DNA of 64,000 bases, taken from positions 411,050 to 475,049 of the forward strand of contig NZ_FRBL01000008.1 of NCBI RefSeq assembly GCF_900142605.1, read 5' to 3'. Positions 1 to 8,074 of this stretch are shown in pieces (positions within the stretch are counted from its first letter, which is position 1; each line of letters opens with the position of its first letter). Below the pieces are notes generated by a model that made no database searches, was not told the DNA's origin, and was given only the letters and a program-made list of their open reading frames with translations. The position numbers and the translations under genes are program-made. Source of the stretch: Chitinophaga jiangningensis. Its GTDB lineage: Bacteria; Bacteroidota; Bacteroidia; Chitinophagales; Chitinophagaceae.

Positions 1-1809
1 TCTGGCAACCGTAACGCCTAAGAGGTATTTTCGCTTAAAATCATAGTCGAGCCTGGCAGTGGTACCGCGGTAATTAACCGGGATGGCAGCACCGTTGATG
101 TAATTACGCTGATTCAGCAATAACAGTCCGGTGAAGTGGTGACTGCCCAGTATTCGATCATAATTAAGGGATGCCTGCAGGATGGTAGTGGAATTAAATA
201 CGTTGCCGGTGGAAGCTACAGCATAAGGTAACATGCGGTATTGCGCCGCATCCCTGATGGAATAGGTATTGGTAGCTACATTGTACTTGTAGGCCGGCAA
301 GCCGCTCCTGTTCAGGTTACGGCCTTCATTATTGTTGCCGGCATAGGAAACATTTACTTTTACGGATAAGCCGCGGGTGATAAAGTCCAGCTGCTGGTCC
401 GCCCCTACCACAATATTATAGTTGTTCCGAAAGCTGCGGATGTAACCACCGTTTCCCAAACGGAATGCAGGATTGATGGCGCCGTTGTTGGTTGCTGCGC
501 CCAGGTGTGTGGCATAACTGGCCGTACCGTTAGGGTTTGTTTCCGGCATGGCATAGGGCGCCATATACCGGAACGCTCCCAGCTCATAAAACAGCCCTGC
601 ATTTTCAACTCCGCCACTGGGATTGTTCACCGTTTCAAACCGACCATTTACATCAAAGCGGATTTTTAGAGTTTTAGTGGGCGTAATATCCAGGTTGGAA
701 CGATAGTTATATCGCCTGTAGAAATAATTGGTGTTTACATAGTCGCCCACCGGCTGAAAATCTTTCAATGCCCCATTCTGAGAGTAATAGCCCAGCGAGG
801 TAAAGTATCTTACCAGGGAATTACCACCGGAAATATCCACATTGTAGCGCGACTGCGTAGATACCTTCCTAAACAATACTTCCGACCAGTTCACATTTGG
901 ATGGCCATATGGATCGGAACCATCTTTAAATTTCTGCAGGTCATCCGGCGTAAAAGGCAGCACCGGCGCCTGCGACTGACCATAGGCATCATTGATGGTA
1001 GCTTCGTTGCGGAGCAGGGCCGTTGTATAGGAATCCAGGAAAGTAGGCATGCGGATGATTTTATTAATACCTGCTTCGGCCGTCACGTTGATACGCGGCT
1101 TTCCGATACGCCCCCTGGTAGTTGTTACCACCAGTACGCCGTTGGCTCCCTTTAAGCCATAGATAGAAGTGGTGGCAGCATCTTTAAGGATGGTAACTGA
1201 TTCCACTTCATTTACGTTTAGCTGCGACAACTGCGTATAGTCGTACTCGATATCATCTACAATGATCAAAGGCTTATTATCGCCGGTGAGGGAGTTAATA
1301 CCGCGGATAAAGAAATCCGCTGCATCTGCACCTGGCTGCCCGCTTCGCTGCTGGCTAAAAAAGCCCGGTAACCGCCCTACCAGTGTGTTCTGAATACTGG
1401 CGGTTGGGATAGACTTAATCTCCTCGGCCTTAATGGAACTCACTGCGCCCGTACTGGTAATTCTTTTCTGACGGCCGTACCCTACTACTACCACATCTTC
1501 CAGCCCTCTCACGTCCCTGATCAGTCGCACCGGCGTCAGTTTCCCCGGCACCGCCGTCACCACCTGCGGCAGGTAGCCTACACAGGTAATCACCAGCACT
1601 TTTGCTGAACCAGGCTTTAAGGAAATGGCATAATTGCCCTGCTCGTCAGAGATAGCACCGTTCTTTTCGTTGCCTTGTTCTGCCACCGTAGCACCTGTTA
1701 CCACTTCATCTTTATCATTGACGATATGCCCTCTTACAATGATATTTTGCGACCATGCAACTGCTGACAGCAGCATACAACAGGTCAGTATGAATAGCTT
1801 TATCTTCAT
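1..1809 (-). CDS. SusC-like TonB-dependent outer-membrane receptor, 3' part outside the window
   Basis: Reverse-strand translation from the ATG at 1809 is open to base 1, so at least 603 residues are present and the C-terminal barrel lies off the left edge. It starts with a signal peptide (MKIKLFILTCCMLLSAVAWS), followed by a carboxypeptidase-regulatory-like domain (about 25-105), a TonB-box-like segment (VVVVGYGRQKR), the plug domain (QNTLVGRLPGFF, FFIRGINS, ILKDAATTSIYG, ANGVLVVTT) and the first barrel strands. Proteins of this family form the outer-membrane channel that, with a SusD lid, imports glycans using TonB energy. It lies 27 bp downstream of a SusD gene on the same strand, so PUL 1 has the order susC-susD-susC and a second susD probably follows outside the window. 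Substrate unknown. Confidence 0.93.
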   Translation of the reverse strand, partial: MKIKLFILTCCMLLSAVAWSQNIIVRGHIVNDKDEVVTGATVAEQGNEKNGAISDEQGNYAISLKPGSAKVLVITCVGYLPQVVTAVPGKLTPVRLIRDVRGLEDVVVVGYGRQKRITSTGAVSSIKAEEIKSIPTASIQNTLVGRLPGFFSQQRSGQPGADAADFFIRGINSLTGDNKPLIIVDDIEYDYTQLSQLNVNEVESVTILKDAATTSIYGLKGANGVLVVTTTRGRIGKPRINVTAEAGINKIIRMPTFLDSYTTALLRNEATINDAYGQSQAPVLPFTPDDLQKFKDGSDPYGHPNVNWSEVLFRKVSTQSRYNVDISGGNSLVRYFTSLGYYSQNGALKDFQPVGDYVNTNYFYRRYNYRSNLDITPTKTLKIRFDVNGRFETVNNPSGGVENAGLFYELGAFRYMAPYAMPETNPNGTASYATHLGAATNNGAINPAFRLGNGGYIRSFRNNYNIVVGADQQLDFITRGLSVKVNVSYAGNNNEGRNLNRSGLPAYKYNVATNTYSIRDAAQYRMLPYAVASTGNVFNSTTILQASLNYDRILGSHHFTGLLLLNQRNYINGAAIPVNYRGTTARLDYDFKRKYLLGVTVAR

Positions 1810-1836
1810 TTTTATTTTTTTATTTCATGAAAGCAA

Positions 1837-3615
1837 TCAATAACCCGGGTTCTGTTCAAGTCCTGGATTTACCTGTGTTTCCTTGATGGCGATAGGGAAT
1901 AAATACATGGCATCCGTAAAGTAGGGAGTGGTAACTTCCTTAGGAGCATAGCTAAATGTGTTATTGGCATTCTTTGTAACCGTAACACCATGTAACGCCG
2001 TACCATATACGCTTTTGGCGATCTTCCAGCGGCGTATATCCCAAAACCGCTGTTCTTCAAATGCCAGTTCAATACGGCGTTCATTGCGCACTATCTCACG
2101 CATTTGTTCCCTGGTCAATCCTGGTGGTAACGTATATGGAGAAAGGCCGGCCCGCTGGCGGATTTTTTCCACGGCAGCATACACGGTGGCTTCAGGCCCT
2201 GAAAATTCATTCTTCGCTTCGGCATACATCAGGAGGATGTCCGCATAACGGATCAGGCACCAGGGTGGTATGAACCCGCCATCCCGAATAAACGTAACGG
2301 TGAAATTTGCACTGCTGCTGTCGTTGGCACAAAACTTTTTGGCATAATACCCGGTTTTTGTTTGCACGGCAGCGAGGGTGGCATCGTTCGGTTTGTCCTT
2401 CCCGCCTTCAAATGTTTCCACAGGCCGTTGCAACCATTTGGCACCATTGTAAAACACGGTTTGCTCTAAACGTGGATCGCGGCCTGCATAAGGATTAGCA
2501 GGGTTATAACCGGATGTAGGGTCAGTGATGGGCTTGCCGTTTTTCATGGGAAAAGCATCTACAAATTCCTGAGTGGGGCTCACGCGTCCTTCGCTGTTGC
2601 GGTTGCCAGGCTTGAATCCTGGCGGCGACATATAATAAGCATATACGTTATCCGTACGGGGATCACTCATTCTGAAAAAGATATGTTCCTTGTTAGCTCT
2701 TGCCAGCACCAGGGTGTAGCGATTCGCTTCCAGGTCGTACAAGCCCAGGTCTATGAGTGCTTTTGCTGCATCGGCCGCTGCGCCCCATCTTTCGGCGCTG
2801 TAAGCAGCGTAGCCGGTAAAAGTTTTTTGCGGTGTGGAAGAGGGGTTAAACAATGGACTGGCGGCAAGGAGTAAAACTTTGGCTTTGATTGCCAGCACAA
2901 TGCTTTTGCGCATTTTGCCGTAATCGGCATCTGTGGCCCTGCCGGCGAGGGAGGCATCCGGGCGCAGACTATCTTTCACCCTATCCAGTTCCGAAACAAT
3001 GTAGTTCACGCATTCTTCAAAGCTGTTGCGCTTTAAATTCAGGAGTTCACGGTCGTTGGAATCGTAGATTTTGTCGCCCAGCAATGGCACCCCACCATAG
3101 CGCCTGATCAGTTCATAATAAAAAAATGCCCTGAGCGCCCTGGCTTCATTCGGCAGCCATACCTTGCGGGATGAATCTGCCCATGGTACCCGCTGATAGT
3201 TTTGCAGGAAGATGTTTGCTGCTCGGATGGCGCTGTAACAATTGCCCCAGGTATCGTCAAATGTAGCGATGGGGCTATATCCTCCCCGGATAATATTCCA
3301 GCCGTCGTTTCCATCGCCACTTGGTACCGCATCATCGGAAAAGCATTCCAGTGGCACCAGGGAGATATTCGATCTGGGATTGCTGTTAAAAGCCCAGCTG
3401 GAGCCGCCCAGCATACGGTTATAGCCGGTAGGGATTTTCGAGTATATGTTAGTCACCCACTTAAAGGCCTGGTCGCCGGTGGGGTCATTCTCATCAAAAA
3501 TATAATCTATGGTAAGGAGTTCAAGCGGCTTGTCTTCAAACGCTTTTTTGCAGGAGGATACCGCAACGAAGCATGTGATCAAAATAAGACAGCACCATGC
3601 GTAATTCTTTTTCAT
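1837..3615 (-). CDS. SusD/RagB family outer-membrane nutrient-binding lipoprotein
   Basis: About 592 residues from the chosen ATG at 3615. That start gives a proper lipoprotein signal (MKKNYAWCCLILITCFVAVSSC, lipobox Cys then KK). The longer frame beginning at 3654 would overlap the end of the preceding susC and lacks a signal at its N-terminus. SusD hallmarks are visible: EARALRAFFYYELIRRYGGVPL in the TPR-like helical part, and near the C-terminus PPWCLIRYADILLMYAEAKN, VEKIRQRAG and ERRIELAFEEQRFWDIRRWK. SusD proteins cap the SusC channel and bind the glycan at the cell surface. The gene follows its SusC partner (stop at 3632) by 16 bp, as is usual for an obligate pair. Confidence 0.94.
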   Translation of the reverse strand: MKKNYAWCCLILITCFVAVSSCKKAFEDKPLELLTIDYIFDENDPTGDQAFKWVTNIYSKIPTGYNRMLGGSSWAFNSNPRSNISLVPLECFSDDAVPSGDGNDGWNIIRGGYSPIATFDDTWGNCYSAIRAANIFLQNYQRVPWADSSRKVWLPNEARALRAFFYYELIRRYGGVPLLGDKIYDSNDRELLNLKRNSFEECVNYIVSELDRVKDSLRPDASLAGRATDADYGKMRKSIVLAIKAKVLLLAASPLFNPSSTPQKTFTGYAAYSAERWGAAADAAKALIDLGLYDLEANRYTLVLARANKEHIFFRMSDPRTDNVYAYYMSPPGFKPGNRNSEGRVSPTQEFVDAFPMKNGKPITDPTSGYNPANPYAGRDPRLEQTVFYNGAKWLQRPVETFEGGKDKPNDATLAAVQTKTGYYAKKFCANDSSSANFTVTFIRDGGFIPPWCLIRYADILLMYAEAKNEFSGPEATVYAAVEKIRQRAGLSPYTLPPGLTREQMREIVRNERRIELAFEEQRFWDIRRWKIAKSVYGTALHGVTVTKNANNTFSYAPKEVTTPYFTDAMYLFPIAIKETQVNPGLEQNPGY

Positions 3616-3631
3616 ACCACCAATCATGCCG

Positions 3632-6496
3632 TTAAAATTTAATGTTGATACCAAAATTGAAAATCTTCATTATGGGATAGGCCGCGCCCCAGGCCTCCGG
3701 ATCTACATCTTCCCTGACGTCAAAAATCTCTGACCAGGTAAGCAGGTTTAATCCGTTGGCAAACAGCCGTACCGATGGAGAGCCGATTTTACGGGTGAGC
3801 TGTTCAGGCAAGGTGTAACCGATCTCCAGGTTTTTGAGCCGCACAAAATCGGTGTTCTTTAACCAGAAAGAAGAGAACTGTGTATTGTTGGTATTGCTAC
3901 CTAACCACAGGCGTGGCTGCGTGGCTGTAGCTGCGGTTTCAGGGGTAAAGCGCCCCAGGTTATAGGCGTAAGCATTGTTTTGACCACCGTTGCCAAAGCC
4001 ATTCATAAAATCGCCGCTCATATAACTCTGACGGTTACACGTTCCCTGGAACAATACGGAAAAATCAATGCCTTTAAAATTAAAGCCGGCATTAAGTCCG
4101 TAATAGATCGTAGGTTTTGCGTTGCCGATAGGCCCCTGGTCATCAATGGTGATCTGTCCGTCGCCGTTGCGATCGAGGTAACGTATATCGCCTGGCCGCA
4201 GCGACGACTTAGGAGCAGCGGGCATTACAGCGGTGGCAGGGTCATTGATTTCTTCGTAGGATTTAAACAGGCCGATGGCGGTATAACCATATTGTAAACC
4301 TACCGGCTTGCCAGTAGTGATCTGGTAATCGTAATTTTTCGGCAGCTCTGCATTGTACACCACTTTAGATTGCACCAGCGAAAAATTGGCGGTAACAAAA
4401 TAATGGAGTGCCTTTACCTGCTGTTGCCAGTTAACTGAAATATCCGCACCCCGGTAATTGAAGCGCTGATAGTTTTGTAATGGATACCCTGCGCCAAAAA
4501 CCGCCGTGGTAAGGGTGGGCGCGGCAACAAGGTCATAGAACCTGTTAAAGAAGTAATCAGCCGTAAGGGTGAGTTTATTTTGCCACAGTCCCAGGTCGAT
4601 GCCGGCATTGAGCTTTTTGGCTTTTTCCGGACTCAGGCCGCTGTTGGCAATCGCATTTTCACCGGTTCCTCTTTCCAGTGAGGAGCCGGAGCCAAACCAG
4701 TAGCCACCATTATTGAAATAGGTTTGAATGTAGGTATAATATCCTGCATTTACCTGGCCGGTTAATCCATAATTGGCTCGCAGCCGCAGGTTACTGATCC
4801 ATGGCAGGTGCTGGCTTACAAATGCTTCCTGGTGAAGGTTCCAGCCAAGGCCTGCGGCCCAGTAGGTAGCATGGCGCTGCGCCGGTGCCAGCCAGTTGTA
4901 ACCTGCATAACTCACCGCGCCTTCTGCCAGATATTTTCCATCGAAGCTATAGTTCAGTCTGCCCGAATAGGCGGTGTAATTTTCCGGCAACTGGGTAGAG
5001 CTGAATAGCAGCCTGCTCTGCTGGTTGGCTACTGCCAACACGGAAATCGCATGTTTATTAATAGTACGGTCATAACCCAGTGATCCTTCCAGGTACACGA
5101 TGCGAAACCTGTCGTTTGCCCCACCTGCTGTGGTTTGCTCGGTAGTAGCGCCATACTTGGTATATGTATCATTCAGATACTGGTATACTTCGAAATTTTT
5201 CTCCCTTTTAGTAGTATAGTAAACCGTGTTATTGTTGGATGCTTTAGCCTTTAGCACTAAGCCTTTTGTGATTATATCCAGTTTTTGCGTTACTTCCAGG
5301 TCCACTGCAATATCCCGTACATCCTGAAACTGGTACCCGCGTGAAACGGTTTGCCCCCATATATTCGCGTTGCCCTGGTATTTATCGCTTCCACCCAGTG
5401 TGCCATCCGGATTAAATACAGGATAGGCCAGCTGCGGGGTACTTAATAAAGCGCCGAGGATACCTCCTGCACCGCCGCCTCCGGGCTGGTTATAACGCTG
5501 AAAGCGACCGAAGAGGTTCAGTTGTACAAACGTTACAGGCGTTACATCCACACCCACGTTTGAACGCAGCGCATAGCGGTTAAGCTGGGAGTTAGTGTTG
5601 TATTTATTTTCACTGCTGGTTTTAAAAATCCCGTTTTCCCGCGCATTATCCAGGTCTACAAAATACCTGAAACCTTTGCCACTCCCCTGTATATTCAGGT
5701 TATAACGGGAGATGCCAGCGCTGTTATTCAGTACCGTATTGTACCAGTCCACATCAGGATAGGTATAGGGATCTGACTGATTTTTATAGGCTTCAATCTG
5801 TGCGGGGGAGTATTGCGGCGTTACGGGTGATAATCCCGCATCATTTTGCTTTGCCTCATTAAACAGCGTAGCGTATTGCCATGCAGGCAGCGGCTTTGGA
5901 AGTGTAAGCGGGGTTTCGAATCCTGACTGCGCGGTAAAGGAAATGCGCGGTTTGCCTACATCTCCTTTTTTTGTTTTTATGGAGATGATACCGTAGGAGG
6001 ATCTCTGCCCAAACATTACGGTAGAAAGTGCATCTTTCAGGACAGATATGGATTCAATCTGCTCCGGGTCGATCGACTGATACCCCCGCTCCACGCCATC
6101 AATCAGGATGGTTTGCGCCCTGGCACCGCGGATATTAAAGCCCATTCCATTGCCATCCAAACCAGGGCCGCCGCTGCCGAAGGTGATATTCAAGCCCGGA
6201 ATGCGACCGGGCAAAGCCTGTAAAAACTGCGGACTTGGTGTGGTGATCAGCTGGTTGGTATATACCGTTGCTACGGACTGCAGCATCCTGCTTTTGTCCT
6301 GTTCACCATAGAGCACCGGCACCACACCCGTATTTTTTACCGGCTCTTTTACAATGTGAACGGTATCGGCCACCTGTGCCTTTGCGGAGGAATAGATAAA
6401 TAGAATAGCAGTCAGCATACCCAGGTGTACCCTGAAGTATACCTGCCTGCCGCTACCCGGCGATAGCAGCGGACCTGCGGTAAATTTTTGTTTCAT
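3632..6496 (-). CDS. SusC-like TonB-dependent receptor without the N-terminal carboxypeptidase-like domain
   Basis: 954 residues. It has an N-terminal signal region ending near AKA, then goes within about 50 residues into the plug domain (FLQALPGRIPGLNITFG, GMGFNIRGARAQTILIDG, SISVLKDALSTVMFGQRSSYGIISIKT) and a long barrel ending in the aromatic-terminated FNFGINIKF. The usual carboxypeptidase-regulatory-like domain between signal and TonB box is missing, which explains the shorter length compared with the 1025- and 1040-residue SusCs elsewhere in the window. It pairs with the SusD immediately downstream. A perfect LacI-type palindrome lies 90 bp upstream of the start, so repression by the adjacent LacI protein is likely. 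Confidence 0.94.
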   Translation of the reverse strand: MKQKFTAGPLLSPGSGRQVYFRVHLGMLTAILFIYSSAKAQVADTVHIVKEPVKNTGVVPVLYGEQDKSRMLQSVATVYTNQLITTPSPQFLQALPGRIPGLNITFGSGGPGLDGNGMGFNIRGARAQTILIDGVERGYQSIDPEQIESISVLKDALSTVMFGQRSSYGIISIKTKKGDVGKPRISFTAQSGFETPLTLPKPLPAWQYATLFNEAKQNDAGLSPVTPQYSPAQIEAYKNQSDPYTYPDVDWYNTVLNNSAGISRYNLNIQGSGKGFRYFVDLDNARENGIFKTSSENKYNTNSQLNRYALRSNVGVDVTPVTFVQLNLFGRFQRYNQPGGGGAGGILGALLSTPQLAYPVFNPDGTLGGSDKYQGNANIWGQTVSRGYQFQDVRDIAVDLEVTQKLDIITKGLVLKAKASNNNTVYYTTKREKNFEVYQYLNDTYTKYGATTEQTTAGGANDRFRIVYLEGSLGYDRTINKHAISVLAVANQQSRLLFSSTQLPENYTAYSGRLNYSFDGKYLAEGAVSYAGYNWLAPAQRHATYWAAGLGWNLHQEAFVSQHLPWISNLRLRANYGLTGQVNAGYYTYIQTYFNNGGYWFGSGSSLERGTGENAIANSGLSPEKAKKLNAGIDLGLWQNKLTLTADYFFNRFYDLVAAPTLTTAVFGAGYPLQNYQRFNYRGADISVNWQQQVKALHYFVTANFSLVQSKVVYNAELPKNYDYQITTGKPVGLQYGYTAIGLFKSYEEINDPATAVMPAAPKSSLRPGDIRYLDRNGDGQITIDDQGPIGNAKPTIYYGLNAGFNFKGIDFSVLFQGTCNRQSYMSGDFMNGFGNGGQNNAYAYNLGRFTPETAATATQPRLWLGSNTNNTQFSSFWLKNTDFVRLKNLEIGYTLPEQLTRKIGSPSVRLFANGLNLLTWSEIFDVREDVDPEAWGAAYPIMKIFNFGINIKF

Positions 6497-6585
6497 AGTG
6501 GAAGTTTATAAAGACAAAAGATTACTCTCAGGGCAAAAACCGCATTTTCGCCCTGGTCATCATTAGTGGAATTGTACTGGATTAC

Positions 6586-6597
6586 TTAATCGATTAA
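6586..6597. promoter_or_regulatory. Operator palindrome upstream of susC (PUL 1)
   Basis: Perfect 12-bp palindrome TTAATCGATTAA, about 90 bp upstream of the susC start and overlapping the stop codon of the lacI-type gene. It is repeated exactly at 7703-7714 upstream of lacI. The flanks (C on the left, C on the right here; G and G at the other site) make the 14-mers reverse complements of each other. Central CG in a symmetric AT-rich palindrome is typical of LacI-family operators. Binding is inferred. Confidence 0.75.
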
Positions 6598-7664
6598 CTG
6601 TTTTTCATAACTGATGTTTCTGTGTGTATCTGTTCTAGTTTTGCCTTGGGAAAGGAAGAATTCCTGATAACTAATTTAACCGGTAAGGTCACGGTTCTGC
6701 GCTTTTTGTTTTCCTTTTCATCTGATAAAGCACTCAGTAGCTGCAACACTACTTCCTGTGCTATTTCTTCTATTGGTTGTGCTACTGCTGTAATGGACGG
6801 TGAAAACAAATTAAAGTGTGTGTTATCATCAAACCCTACTACAGCTATATTTTCCGGTATCGTTAAGCCTAAACTGCTGATGGCCCTTAATCCATTTATC
6901 GCTAAATAATTGGTGGCGAAAATGATAGCGTCTATATGATCATTGGCTTTTATGAATGCGGCTACCAGCTGCGCTGCACTGTCGTGGTGGCTTAATTCAT
7001 AAGGTATCCTGGCTACCAGCGGCGTACAATCACGATCTTCCATTGCTTTATGATAGCCCTGCAGGCGTGCCATCATCTGCGTTTGTTCTGATTGCAGGGT
7101 AATAAAGGCAATATGCGCGTAGCCGTTTTCCTTCAGGTGCTTTACGGCCTGGTAAGCGCCGGCATAGTTATCTACAATTACGCTGCTGGTATTTAAAACG
7201 GGCAGGTAACGGTCAAACAGGATTACCGGTACATTATCATCCATGAGTGCCTGTATCTCTTCCTCCACACCTGGCGGCGGTGCTATAATATAGCCATCCA
7301 CCTGCCGCTCCCGGAAAGCCCGGATTAAGGTCCGGGTCTTTTCCACATCATTTTCCGTACTGGCAAAGAATATTTTATACTGATGATGGTAAGCGATGGA
7401 TTCGATCCCCCGGGAAATGCCTGAAAAGAACGGATCGGCAATATCTTCCACCAGCATGCCTATAATATTGGACTTTCCTGTCCGCAAGCTCTTAGCGATC
7501 ATATTTGGCTGATACCCTACCTTCTTAATATAATCCAACACTTTCTTACGGACGTCCCCGCTGATTTTTTTCTCGTCTGCCTTGCCATTTAATACAAAAG
7601 AAATGGTGGCAGCAGAAAGATGAAGTGCTTTAGCGATGTCGTGTATGGATACCTTCTTTTTCAT
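6594..7664 (-). CDS. LacI-family transcriptional regulator
   Basis: 356 residues from the ATG at 7664; a start four codons upstream (7676) is possible but less typical than MKKKVSIHDIAKAL. The N-terminal helix-turn-helix is clear (VSIHDIAKALHLSAATISFV) with the hinge-helix region (VGYQPNMIAKSLRTGKSNIIGML), followed by a periplasmic-binding-protein-like effector domain (VDGYIIAPP, AVVGFDDN near residue 280). The family binds sugars or sugar phosphates and represses catabolic genes. It lies just upstream of the PUL 1 susC in the same direction. Palindromes upstream of both this gene and susC suggest that it represses the PUL and itself. The effector is unknown. Confidence 0.93.
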   Translation of the reverse strand: MKKKVSIHDIAKALHLSAATISFVLNGKADEKKISGDVRKKVLDYIKKVGYQPNMIAKSLRTGKSNIIGMLVEDIADPFFSGISRGIESIAYHHQYKIFFASTENDVEKTRTLIRAFRERQVDGYIIAPPPGVEEEIQALMDDNVPVILFDRYLPVLNTSSVIVDNYAGAYQAVKHLKENGYAHIAFITLQSEQTQMMARLQGYHKAMEDRDCTPLVARIPYELSHHDSAAQLVAAFIKANDHIDAIIFATNYLAINGLRAISSLGLTIPENIAVVGFDDNTHFNLFSPSITAVAQPIEEIAQEVVLQLLSALSDEKENKKRRTVTLPVKLVIRNSSFPKAKLEQIHTETSVMKNS

Positions 7665-7702
7665 TATGGCCAGCAATCAGGACCTCCCTGATCCTATTCT
7701 TG

Positions 7703-7714
7703 TTAATCGATTAA
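7703..7714. promoter_or_regulatory. Operator palindrome upstream of lacI
   Basis: Second exact copy of TTAATCGATTAA, 38 bp upstream of the lacI-type start codon, so well placed for autorepression. A third, imperfect copy (AAAATCGATTAA, first two bases differ) lies at 7992-8003 in the same intergenic region and could be an auxiliary looping site. Confidence 0.75.
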
Positions 7715-7939
7715 GTGACGGACTTCACCAAAGCACCGGAGCATCTTACAAAACACATGGACAAAAAACCAATCATCCCAAACCCGCAATAGATCAGGAT
7801 CAGAACAAATTGCATTACGTAAAGCTACCGGTTTCAATCTGAACTTTCCGGGAAATCAGGAGGGGGGTACACTCCCAAAAAGGGGGGTGGAAACGCCAAC
7901 ACATGGTATTAAACAGTACTGAGAATCAATGCAACATAT

Positions 7940-7967
7940 AAAAAAGCCTTTCCAGTTGAGGAAAGGC
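7940..7967 (-). terminator. Rho-independent terminator after the hybrid two-component gene
   Basis: Read on the minus strand it is GCCTTTCC, a 6-nt loop, GGAAAGGC, then a run of six T. The 8-bp stem is perfect. It lies about 107 bp past the stop codon of the hybrid regulator and separates PUL 2 from the lacI-led PUL 1. Confidence 0.88.
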
Positions 7968-8074
7968 CGGTAGCCAGGTTGCTATTTTATGAAAATCGAT
8001 TAACTACATAAAACGGTGCCGGATATACGCTGCAAAACTGGCATACGCATGAAAATAAAGCGTCAGTTTGACAA

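Larger units (their letters stand above)
7665..8074. other. Intergenic region between the hybrid regulator and lacI
   Basis: 410 bp without a credible gene. It contains the operator at 7703-7714, a direct repeat AGGGGGGT at 7861-7868 and 7881-7888 (20 bp apart) of unknown meaning, the intrinsic terminator at 7940-7967 and the half-conserved operator at 7992-8003. The lacI promoter must lie here, but I could not assign a convincing Bacteroidota -33/-7 pair. Confidence 0.6.

Noticed and set aside
7861..7888. AGGGGGGT direct repeat as an operator
   Set aside because: Short, G-rich and without a nearby target promoter that I can identify; recorded only in the intergenic entry.
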